Source: Kiritimatiellia bacterium (lineage in GTDB: Bacteria > Verrucomicrobiota > Kiritimatiellia > SLAD01). From it: DNA of 11,210 bases. Where the stretch lies: positions 1-11,210 of the forward strand of contig SLCI01000089.1 of NCBI GenBank assembly GCA_007125875.1. Direction: 5' to 3'. A model generated the notes under the pieces. That model saw nothing but the letters and a program-made list of their open reading frames with translations. It was not told the DNA's origin and made no database searches. Shown one piece after another: positions 5,935 to 11,210 of this stretch. The first letter of the stretch is position 1. Each line of letters opens with the position of its first letter. The translations under genes were made by a program, and so were the position numbers.

Positions 5935-6576
5935 ATGGGACTAAAGAAGTGGATAGGTAAGGGAGTCGCGGCCATGCGCGGATTATCAGAAGCCGATTGT
6001 GATGATGATCCAATTCGGCAATTTACACTTTGGTTCGACGAAGCAAAGAAGACGGATATTGCGTATCCAGAGGCCATGTCGCTTGCGACAGCGACCAAGG
6101 ACGGTGTGCCGTCTGTGCGCATGGTGCTCATGAAAGGATATGATGAGCGCGGATTCTGCTTTTACAGCAATTACGAGAGTCGTAAAGGCGATGAATTAAA
6201 CGCGAATCCGCGTGCGGCACTACTCTTCTACTGGGAGCCTTACGAGCGCCAAGTGCGCATTGAGGGCCGGATTGAAAAGCTAACGGAAGAGGAATCGTTC
6301 TCCTACTTCGATTCACGACGGCGCGGCAGCCGTATCGGCGCATGGGCGTCTGAGCAGAGTAGCATTATTGAAAGCCGCAAAGCGCTGGAAAAGCGCGTGC
6401 AGCAGTATGAGGCAGAGTTCGGCAACGGGCAGATCCCTTTACCACCGCACTGGGGCGGCTATCGCTGTATCCCGGAGCAAATCGAATTCTGGCAAGGTCG
6501 CGTGAATCGGTTACATGACCGCTTGCTGTTCACGCGCACTGGAAATAGCTGGAAACGCGTGCGCCTTTCGCCGTGA
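5935..6576 (+). CDS. pdxH: Pyridoxamine/pyridoxine 5'-phosphate oxidase
   Basis: This FMN enzyme oxidises pyridoxine or pyridoxamine 5'-phosphate to pyridoxal 5'-phosphate, the last step of the DXP-dependent B6 route and of salvage; it acts in the cytoplasm as a homodimer. The 213 residues match the family length of about 215. Visible marks are DPIRQFTLWFDEA near 25-37, the FMN-binding RMVLMKGYDERGFCFYSNY (62-80) with SRKG (82-85), LLFYWEPYERQVRIEG, SRIGAWASEQS, and the C-terminal block WGGYRCIP, EFWQGR and RLHDR (192-196), ending in RVRLSP. The RLHDR and final RLSP segments are diagnostic. ATG 5935 follows the GGTGGGGA sequence at 5923-5930. A longer in-frame reading from 5872 lies inside the DUF6941 gene and is rejected; ATG 5974 is a weaker alternative. 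Confidence 0.95.
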   Translation: MGLKKWIGKGVAAMRGLSEADCDDDPIRQFTLWFDEAKKTDIAYPEAMSLATATKDGVPSVRMVLMKGYDERGFCFYSNYESRKGDELNANPRAALLFYWEPYERQVRIEGRIEKLTEEESFSYFDSRRRGSRIGAWASEQSSIIESRKALEKRVQQYEAEFGNGQIPLPPHWGGYRCIPEQIEFWQGRVNRLHDRLLFTRTGNSWKRVRLSP

Positions 6577-6782
6577 CGGCGAATCAATTCGGCCTGCGTT
6601 TCAATTCTTGCTGTAGCCGTCGTCGTTAGACGATGGCCGACCTTGTCGAGCGAATAGGAATCCACGTCCTAATGGACCCGGCTACAATTCTGCTACTCCG
6701 CCCCGGAGCTCTCAGTCGGAATTCAGATTTAAGGGTTTTCCTGATGGCTGATCATTGCTACGCTTTCCCATTGGAGATCATG
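6577..6782. other. Intergenic gap between pdxH and the M20 hydrolase
   Basis: No convincing gene is seen here. The hydrolase frame stays open back to 6633 but lacks start signals there. The gap holds a stem-loop (6616-6637) and a lone TACAAT at 6683-6688 that would serve as a -10 element, but no -35 at the right distance. The hydrolase is probably transcribed from within this gap, without a clear sigma70 match. Confidence 0.5.
6616..6637 (+). terminator. Stem-loop downstream of pdxH, possible terminator
   Basis: GCCGTCGTC (6616-6624), loop GTTA, GACGATGGC (6629-6637): a nine-pair stem with one G-U pair. It lies 39 bases after the pdxH stop. There is no T-run after it, so an intrinsic terminator is only a possibility; it could instead protect the 3' end of the transcript. 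Confidence 0.35.
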
Positions 6783-8075
6783 ATGAATACACCAAATACA
6801 ACTACAGATGGCGGCGCTCTGGAACAGAGCGGGAAACAAGTACTAAATGATTTGCGGGAGTTGGCTTCGCTGACCTCCGATGACAAAGGCGCGCAACGCG
6901 TGGCTTGGGGGCCAATCTGGCGACAGTCCCGCGAATGGTTCACGAAGAAGGTGACGGACGAGTTGGGGCTGTCCGTTGAGCGCGATGCGGCGGGCAATGT
7001 CTGGGTGACCATTCCGGGCGACAGTGACAAAACTGTGATTGTGGCTGGCCATTTAGACTCAGTCCCGAACGGTGGTTGGCTAGACGGCTGCCTTGGAACG
7101 CTGACTGCGCTTGAGGCCCTGCGTCGCTATGCGAAGCAGGAGAACAAACCCGTCACGCTGAAGCTCGTGGATTGGGCGGATGAAGAGGGGGCCCGTTTCG
7201 GTCGCAGTCTGTTGGGATCCTCCGCTGCCGGCGGCAGCTTAAAGATCGAAGAGATCAGCGGACTCAAGGATCGCGATGGCGTGAATCAATTGGATGCGTT
7301 GCGCGAAAATGACGTTGAGCCGGATCAGATGCTCGACGCGCATAAAGCCCTCAAAGCGATTAACGCCAAAGCCTATCTGGAACTGCACATCGAGCAGGGG
7401 CCGGTATTGGAGGCGATGGATAAACCGACCGGCGTGGTGCTCGGCACCTTCGGCGTGGAGCGGCATATGGTGCGCTTTACCGGACAGGCCGCGCACTCGG
7501 GGTCCACACCCATTCCGATGCGCCGCGATGCCTTTCTGGCGGCGGCACAATTTGCGTTGGAAGTACGGGAAATCGCCAAGCGTAACAGCACGCCGGAAGC
7601 GGGCGTGGTGTGTACTTGCGGTATCGTCAACGTGGAGCCCTGCATCGTCACCGCCGTGCCCGGCGTTTGCGAAATCTCCATCGACCAGCGTGCCTTGGAT
7701 GCCGATGTGCTCGCACGCATGTTTGCGGAAGCGCAAGCGGCCGCCAAGCAAGCGGCGCAGGACAACAACGTGACCGTCGAGATCAACAAGATCTGGACGA
7801 TTGAGCCGCGGCCGTTTGATCCGGACCTGATTCGGATCTGCGCGGAGGCGGTACAGGAAGCCACCGGTGATGCGCCGAAGTTACCGTCCGGTCCGCTCCA
7901 CGACGCCGCCGAGATGGTGCCGCATATGCCGACGGTGATGATGTTTGCTTATTCATCAAACGGTTTGTCCCACTGCAAAGAGGAAGACACGCCAGAGGAG
8001 TATGTCGATCTGACTGCCCGCGCGTTCATGTTGCTGACGGAAAAGACGATAGCGCACGTGGCTGCGAACGACTGA
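6783..8075 (+). CDS. M20-family Zn amidohydrolase (N-carbamoyl-L-amino acid hydrolase / allantoate amidohydrolase type)
   Basis: This 430-residue protein has the full layout of the AllC/HyuC/beta-ureidopropionase group, cytoplasmic dimeric enzymes that cleave ureido or amide bonds with two metal ions. Expected ligands are visible: H90 in GHLDSVPNGG, D101 in WLDGCLGT, E134/E135 in DWADEEGARFG, H202 in ELHIEQGPVLE and H397 in NGLSHCKEE. H238 in GQAAHSGSTP lies in the lid/dimer domain and H373-D374 in SGPLHDA near the C-terminus. The last motif is usually SGAGHDA, so the PL here is a variant. The substrate is uncertain: N-carbamoyl amino acids, allantoate, ureidoglycine or N-carbamoyl-beta-alanine are all possible, and no purine or pyrimidine degradation gene is nearby. 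GGAG (6773-6776) is six bases from ATG 6783 and three from ATG 6780, so 6783 is chosen. The gene appears to be a single transcription unit. Confidence 0.9.
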   Translation: MNTPNTTTDGGALEQSGKQVLNDLRELASLTSDDKGAQRVAWGPIWRQSREWFTKKVTDELGLSVERDAAGNVWVTIPGDSDKTVIVAGHLDSVPNGGWLDGCLGTLTALEALRRYAKQENKPVTLKLVDWADEEGARFGRSLLGSSAAGGSLKIEEISGLKDRDGVNQLDALRENDVEPDQMLDAHKALKAINAKAYLELHIEQGPVLEAMDKPTGVVLGTFGVERHMVRFTGQAAHSGSTPIPMRRDAFLAAAQFALEVREIAKRNSTPEAGVVCTCGIVNVEPCIVTAVPGVCEISIDQRALDADVLARMFAEAQAAAKQAAQDNNVTVEINKIWTIEPRPFDPDLIRICAEAVQEATGDAPKLPSGPLHDAAEMVPHMPTVMMFAYSSNGLSHCKEEDTPEEYVDLTARAFMLLTEKTIAHVAAND

Positions 8076-8375
8076 TCACTGTTGCTATTTCTTTTCAGTA
8101 CATTTCCCATAGCGCGAAGGAATGCGAAAACGGGACAAAGGTGCGGTCAGAAATAGAGTGTGTCATCCCGAGCCTGCCGAGGGATCTCTATCCCCGCCAA
8201 CAGCCGGTCGTCCTCGGCGCAACACCTGACAACGCCTGACCTGCATTTGGGTGGGGTTCGGTAGACGTCGGGCAAGCGTGAAAAAGGAGACCCCTCGACT
8301 TCGCTCGGGGTGACACTCCTGCTGGTACAGTGTGGAGGGACGGAGGCGGGAGGACTCGCCCTGCCGAATTGTGTC
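8076..8375. other. Convergent intergenic region
   Basis: This is the 300 bases between the stops of the hydrolase (plus) and the RNA methyltransferase (minus). The first 85 bases hold nothing I can name. The rest is mostly the inverted-repeat element at 8161-8314, followed by 60 bases without features. Open frames across it are artefacts of the repeat. No T-rich intrinsic terminator was seen for either gene; the palindromic element may serve that role for both. Confidence 0.6.
8161..8314. repeat. MITE-like element with inverted-repeat ends
   Basis: The left arm (8161-8188) begins TGTCATCCCGAGC and ends GAGGGATCTC. The right arm (8286-8314), read on the minus strand, begins TGTCACCCCGAGC and ends GAGGGGTCTC. 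The arms agree over about 28 bases with a few changes and enclose about 100 bases of non-coding sequence. Arms of this type are a well-known class of dispersed intergenic repeat in many bacteria. Their translations give the familiar false peptides SVTPSEVEGS and IPRQARDD, both of which occur here on the minus strand. There is no transposase. I did not find a clear target-site duplication. Confidence 0.7.
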
Positions 8376-9179
8376 TCACGCAGTGGCGGCAAGTCGTCGC
8401 TGGCGCACCGCTTCATAAAGCAGGATAGTGGCGGCTGCCGCAACGTTCAAGGAGTCGCACTGGCCCAGCATCGGGATTCTAACTTGGCCGTCCGCTTCGT
8501 TCATCCAGAAGTCGCTCAGGCCAACTTGTTCCGCGCCCACCAGAATCGCGGTGCCTTTGGCATAATCGATTTCGGTATAATCGCGGTCCGTATGCGGCGT
8601 CGCGGCCACCACTTGAATGTCGCGCTCCTGCAGCCACTGTTTGACGGCCTGCGAAGAAGCGTCGACCACCGGCAACGTAAAGAGTGCGCCGATACTGGCC
8701 CGTACCACGTTCGGGTTATTGATGTCCGTGCATCGATCACACACGATCACCGCATCCACGCCCGCCGCGTCTGCCGATCGCAGCATCGTGCCAAGGTTGC
8801 CGGGCTTCTCTATATGTTCGGCCAGCAGAAGCAGTGGATGCTCGAGCACCTGCAATGATTCCAATGGGATGTGAACTTGCGGGGCCAGTGCCAGCAAACC
8901 TTCCGGGCGATCACGATACGCCATCTTGTGAAAGACGGCGGCGGAGCAGGGGATCAGTTCCGCGCCGGCCGCTTCCGCTTGTTTCAGGAGTGTGGGCTCG
9001 TTGGTGCCTTGAAACAGTTCTGTGCAGTAGAAAAGGGCTTCCGGTCGCACGTGATTGTCGAGGGCGCGCTTCAGTTCGCGGTAGCCCTCGATCAGTAACA
9101 GCCCCGCCTCGTCCCGTTCGGATCGCTTGCGCAGTCGCACGGCTTGCTTCACGCGCGGATTCTGTAGGCTGGTGATCAT
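8376..9179 (-). CDS. SpoU/TrmH-family RNA 2'-O-methyltransferase
   Basis: This is a 267-residue SPOUT-class enzyme that uses S-adenosylmethionine to methylate a ribose 2'-hydroxyl in rRNA or tRNA. The N-terminal part (about 1-100) has the substrate-binding layout: ITSLQNPRVKQAVRL, then LLIEGYRELKRAL. The C-terminal knotted domain shows motif 1 EKPGNLGTMLRSAD (124-137), followed by PNVVRASIGALFTLP, motif 2 ILVGAEQVGLS (212-222) and motif 3 with RIPMLGQCDSLNVAAAA (about 234-250). The conserved E and R of motif 1 and the S-L-N-V of motif 3 are present. In motif 2 the usual G-x-E-G-x-G-L reads GAEQVGL. The exact target (such as a 23S rRNA guanosine) cannot be assigned. The ATG overlaps the rdgB stop, so it is the second gene of a coupled pair. 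Confidence 0.92.
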   Translation of the reverse strand: MITSLQNPRVKQAVRLRKRSERDEAGLLLIEGYRELKRALDNHVRPEALFYCTELFQGTNEPTLLKQAEAAGAELIPCSAAVFHKMAYRDRPEGLLALAPQVHIPLESLQVLEHPLLLLAEHIEKPGNLGTMLRSADAAGVDAVIVCDRCTDINNPNVVRASIGALFTLPVVDASSQAVKQWLQERDIQVVAATPHTDRDYTEIDYAKGTAILVGAEQVGLSDFWMNEADGQVRIPMLGQCDSLNVAAAATILLYEAVRQRRLAATA

Positions 9180-9766
9180 TCCGAGAATTCAGCCCGCCAA
9201 CGGGTCGCAGCTAGTTCCAGTGCGCGACCACGATGAGAAATCGTATTCTTTTCGGCCGCGCTCAATTCCGCAAAGGTCTGCTCGTACCCTTCGGGGACAA
9301 AGAGCGGGTCATAACCAAAGCCGTTCTCTCCGCGCGGCGCTTCCGCAATCCGGCCGCGACAGATGCCTTCCACGTATTGGGCCCGCCCGCTTGGGTAGGC
9401 GAGGGCGATCACGCAGCGGAACTGCGCCGAGCGATCTTCGGCACCATCCAGTTCCCGTAGCAGCTTCGCATTGTTGGCGGCATAATCGCAGTCCTCGCCC
9501 GCATAGCGTGCCGAGTATACGCCGGGTGCGCCTTTGAGCGCGGTGACCTCCAGCCCCGTATCGTCACCGAGCGCAATACAACCACTAGCCAGCGCCAGCG
9601 TAACCGCCTTTTTGATCGCATTGGCTTCGAGCGTTGCGCCGTCCTCAATGACTTCCGGCAGGTCATCAAAGTCCTCTGTACTCAACAGCGTCAGGCCCGG
9701 CAGATCAAAGATTTGTTGGATCTCCTCAAGCTTATGAGGGTTTCGAGTCGCGATTAAACATTTCAT
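9176..9766 (-). CDS. rdgB: RdgB/HAM1 non-canonical purine NTP pyrophosphatase
   Basis: This enzyme hydrolyses dITP, ITP and XTP to the monophosphate plus pyrophosphate, keeping deaminated purines out of DNA and RNA. From ATG 9766 it is 196 residues, the family's usual length. Motifs: CLIATRNPHKLEEI at 3-16, the metal site GDDTGLEV at 67-74, GAPGVYSARYAG at 79-90, GENGFGYDPLF at 146-156 and the nucleotide-binding SHRGRAL at 177-183. The start is chosen by homology, since family members begin M-K-x-x-x-A-T-x-N. The frame stays open to ATG 9808, with further ATGs at 9790 and 9778. None of these has a good Shine-Dalgarno, so an N-terminal extension of up to 14 residues is possible. The stop overlaps the start of the methyltransferase (ATGA), giving a two-gene operon. 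Confidence 0.95.
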   Translation of the reverse strand: MKCLIATRNPHKLEEIQQIFDLPGLTLLSTEDFDDLPEVIEDGATLEANAIKKAVTLALASGCIALGDDTGLEVTALKGAPGVYSARYAGEDCDYAANNAKLLRELDGAEDRSAQFRCVIALAYPSGRAQYVEGICRGRIAEAPRGENGFGYDPLFVPEGYEQTFAELSAAEKNTISHRGRALELAATRWRAEFSE

Positions 9767-9850
9767 GCGATCTTGCATAGCCGATTGCATCGCCAGGATC
9801 AAATCCATAATCGGGCGGACAACCGAATGGCCCTCATTTGCTTGTAGGGC

Positions 9851-9864
9851 CGGCGCTTGCGCCG
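9851..9864. repeat. GC-rich hairpin with CTTG loop
   Basis: CGGCGC-TT-GCGCCG is a perfect inverted repeat. As RNA it would fold as a G-C-closed CUUG tetraloop, a stable form. It follows GTAGGG, in the style of short dispersed palindromes in bacterial intergenic DNA. It lies about 85 bases upstream of the rdgB start codon. Confidence 0.5.
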
Positions 9865-9893
9865 CGCCGCGATCGTTGCCGCAGGGTCAATAA

Positions 9894-9923
9894 GTTCTCT
9901 ACGCGGACTCGTTTGTGGAGAAC
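9894..9923. repeat. Stem-loop GTTCTCTAC / GTGGAGAAC
   Basis: Nine-base arms (9894-9902 and 9915-9923) pair with a single G-U and enclose a 12-base loop. It could be an operator-like inverted repeat for one of the divergent genes or part of the repeat cluster. No family assignment is possible. Confidence 0.4.
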
Positions 9924-9948
9924 CACTTACACGCAGCTCCCAACAAGT

Positions 9949-10036
9949 TGGAGGGGCGAGCTCCGCGAGACCGGAAGCCACACAGCGCTTAGCCATTTCC
10001 CATTCCTATCGCGGCGTCGCAGAGCTCCGCCCTCCA
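9949..10036. repeat. Hairpin repeat, copy 1
   Basis: This repeat of about 88 bases has long, nearly complementary ends. The left arm TGGAGGGGCGAGCTCCGCGA (9949-9968) pairs with TCGCAGAGCTCCGCCCTCCA (10017-10036) except at three positions. The core CGGCGTCGCAGAGCTCCG (10012-10029) and bases 9950-9975 recur exactly in copy 2. Between the arms are 48 bases that differ more between the copies. There is no open frame or transposase, so it is a dispersed or extragenic palindromic repeat of unknown family. Confidence 0.7.
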
Positions 10037-10064
10037 AAATAACCATTATGCTTTGACTCGCGTA

Positions 10065-10154
10065 TGGAGGGGCGAGCTCCGCGAGACCGGAGGCCGCACA
10101 AGAGTTTGCATTTGCCTATGCAAGATCCCGGCGTCGCAGAGCTCCGTCCATCCA
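10065..10154. repeat. Hairpin repeat, copy 2
   Basis: This is a direct copy of the upstream repeat, starting 116 bases further on and in the same orientation, with 28 bases between the two. The left 26 bases (10066-10091) are identical to copy 1. The right arm (10134-10154) has drifted, with TCCATCCA in place of CCCTCCA. The middle differs and contains a perfect internal inverted repeat, TTGCAT (10106-10111) and ATGCAA (10118-10123), not obvious in copy 1. Confidence 0.7.
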
Positions 10155-10296
10155 CATGGGGTCCAAATCGTTCATTAGAAATTCCTTGCAGAGAACTGAA
10201 TGACCCTGATTGTTGCCGTCCTGGTGGGCAAAACGCGCTCGCGCCTGCTTGCCTCATCTGTTAGGCTGCGCGCCAGTTTTATTCGAGAGGTCAACT

Positions 10297-11210
10297 ATGG
10301 AAGCAAGACGACGTGTGGTGGTGACAGGCATGGGCGCGGTGACGCCCATAGGGAATACAGTGCCGGACTTTTGGGATGCGCTCAAAGCGGGGCGAAGTGG
10401 TGGCGGTCCGATCACCGGATTCGACGCTTCGCAGCACACAACCAAGATTGCCTGTGAGGTGAAGGATTTTGACCCACTGGCCCACATGGACCGGAAACGC
10501 GCCAATCGATTGGATCCGTTCGGTCGCTTTGCCTATGCGGCGGGCGCAGAAGCACTGAAGGATGCCGGGATCGACGTGGAATCGCTCGACGAGCGCAGTC
10601 GCGAGCGTTTTGGCGTGGTGATTGGCAACGGTGTGGGCGGCTTTCAGTCGCTGGAAGCGCAAATGCAGATATTTCTGGCGCAAGGGCCGCGCCGCGTATC
10701 CCCGCTGTACGTGCCATTGATTATTCCCAATATGCCCAGCGGCATTCTGGCGATCGAATTTGGCCTCAAAGGGCCGACCTTCTCGGTCGCCTCAGCCTGC
10801 GCAACCGGCAATAACTCGCTGTTCGACGCCTGGGCGCTCATTCAGTTGGGTCACGCAGACGCCGTATTGGCGGGTAGCGCCGAAGCCTGTATTACGCCGT
10901 CACTGATCGCCGGCTTCAACGCCGCCAAGGCGTTGTCGAGCAACAATGAGAATGCGGCCACGGCGAGTTGCCCCTTTGATTTGGAGCGCGACGGATTTGT
11001 AATGGGCGAAGGTGCGGGCTTGCTGGTGTTGGAAGATTATGAGCAAGCCAAGAAGCGTGGTGCCCCGATTCGTGCGGAAGTGCTCGGCTTCGGGCTGTCC
11101 ACCGATGCCTATCACATCACGGCCCCGGAACCGGAGGGCATGGGCGCATCGCGTGCCATGAGCGAAATGCTGGAGCGCGCCGCGATTGCGCCGGAAAAGG
11201 TCGACTACGT
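10297..11210 (+). CDS. fabF: 3-oxoacyl-ACP synthase II (KAS II), N-terminal part
   Basis: This is the condensing enzyme of type II fatty-acid synthesis; it adds a malonyl-ACP unit to acyl-ACP in the cytoplasm. The 304 complete codons in the window start at ATG 10297, six bases after GAGAGG (10285-10290). The opening RRVVVTGMGAVTPIGN is the classic KAS start. Next are GVVIGNGVGGFQSLE, then PNMPSGILAIEFGLKGP. The nucleophile is C168 in SACATGNNS, and FDLERDGFVMGEGAGLLVLE and STDAYHITAPEPEG follow, all typical of FabF. The usual ACATG-T/A context reads ACATGNNS here, a minor variant. The window stops at DYV, just before the expected N-A-H-G-T-S-T histidine motif, so the two catalytic histidines cannot be checked. 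No acpP or fabG precedes it; its upstream neighbour is the repeat cluster. A KAS-like relative of a secondary pathway cannot be wholly excluded. Confidence 0.93.
   Translation, partial: MEARRRVVVTGMGAVTPIGNTVPDFWDALKAGRSGGGPITGFDASQHTTKIACEVKDFDPLAHMDRKRANRLDPFGRFAYAAGAEALKDAGIDVESLDERSRERFGVVIGNGVGGFQSLEAQMQIFLAQGPRRVSPLYVPLIIPNMPSGILAIEFGLKGPTFSVASACATGNNSLFDAWALIQLGHADAVLAGSAEACITPSLIAGFNAAKALSSNNENAATASCPFDLERDGFVMGEGAGLLVLEDYEQAKKRGAPIRAEVLGFGLSTDAYHITAPEPEGMGASRAMSEMLERAAIAPEKVDY

Larger units (their letters stand above)
9809..10296. other. Repeat-rich divergent intergenic region between rdgB and fabF
   Basis: This stretch of about 490 bases has no supportable gene. From left to right it holds a GC-rich hairpin (9851-9864), a nine-pair stem-loop (9894-9923), two related 88-90-base hairpin repeats (9949-10036 and 10065-10154) and a 140-base leader before fabF. 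That leader contains a weak GGCAA/TTGCC hairpin (10227-10253). I found no convincing sigma70 promoter for either flanking gene. Short open frames here run across the repeats and should not be annotated. Confidence 0.65.

Noticed and set aside
6683..6688. TACAAT as the -10 of a hydrolase promoter
   Set aside because: No -35-like hexamer at 16-18 bases upstream and no extended -10 TG; kept only as a remark on the gap.
6633..6782. Longer N-terminus for the M20 hydrolase
   Set aside because: The added 50 residues look non-coding and have no family match or ribosome binding site, while GGAG is well placed for ATG 6783.
7239..7864. Minus-strand open frames of about 165 residues opposite the hydrolase
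   Set aside because: They are antisense shadows of a gene with clear catalytic motifs; no start signals or protein-like pattern.
8085..8156. Perfect 8-base inverted repeat CTATTTCT / AGAAATAG
   Set aside because: The arms are 56 bases apart with no supporting structure between them, so chance is a sufficient explanation.
8147..8443. 98-residue minus-strand open frame between the hydrolase and the methyltransferase
   Set aside because: It reads through the inverted-repeat element and contains SVTPSEVEGS and IPRQARDD, familiar false translations of this repeat type. It also overlaps the methyltransferase 3' end.
8310..8858. 182-residue plus-strand open frame opposite the methyltransferase
   Set aside because: It is antisense to conserved SPOUT motifs and begins inside the repeat element.
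10186..10213. TTGCAG and a following GATTGT as a fabF promoter
   Set aside because: The -10 match is only three of six and the distance to the start is long; not supportable.
10006..10457. Several open frames of 60-85 residues across the fabF upstream region
   Set aside because: They follow the hairpin repeats or run into fabF out of frame, and differ freely between the two repeat copies.

Overview
The window is ordinary bacterial chromosome of roughly mid-50s GC (estimated by eye). It carries mostly housekeeping genes, one small toxin-antitoxin insertion and two patches of dispersed repeats. A mevalonate-pathway decarboxylase, type II fatty-acid synthesis (FabF), a PdxH oxidase and a DUF6941 protein point to a bacterium. 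The phylum cannot be fixed from the sequence. The repeat style and the DUF6941 gene would fit the Planctomycetota/Verrucomicrobiota neighbourhood or a related uncultured lineage, but that is only inference.

Layout. Positions 1-4370 hold a tight plus-strand operon: the 3' end of a diphosphomevalonate decarboxylase gene (mvaD), then two permeases and two ATPases of an oligopeptide/dipeptide-type (PepT family) ABC importer. All four junctions are 4-base ATGA or GTGA overlaps, so the five genes look translationally coupled. No substrate-binding protein is in the window. The OppB-like permease has about 140 extra residues in its first external loop, and the OppF-like ATPase lacks the usual cysteine-bearing C-terminal extension that its OppD partner keeps.

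Positions 4388-4998 hold a DUF433/DUF5615 toxin-antitoxin pair with its own good sigma70-type promoter and a small palindrome at that promoter. Next come a small unrecognised membrane protein (about 5087-5455), a DUF6941 protein with a proline-rich tail (5481-5921), pyridoxamine 5'-phosphate oxidase (5935-6576) and an M20-family amidohydrolase of the N-carbamoyl-amino-acid hydrolase/allantoate amidohydrolase type (6783-8075).

The strand then flips. Between convergent genes lies a 154-base element with inverted-repeat ends (8161-8314). A coupled minus-strand pair follows: rdgB (ITP/XTP pyrophosphatase) and a SpoU/TrmH-family RNA methyltransferase. The roughly 490-base divergent gap between rdgB and fabF contains two related 88-90-base hairpin repeats and at least two further stem-loops. 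The window ends inside fabF, just before its first catalytic histidine is expected.

I see no CRISPR array, tRNA, rRNA, phage or transposase gene. The points most worth a second look are the OppB loop domain, the coupling of a mevalonate enzyme to an ABC importer, the paired hairpin repeats upstream of fabF, and the small membrane protein with no obvious ribosome binding site.
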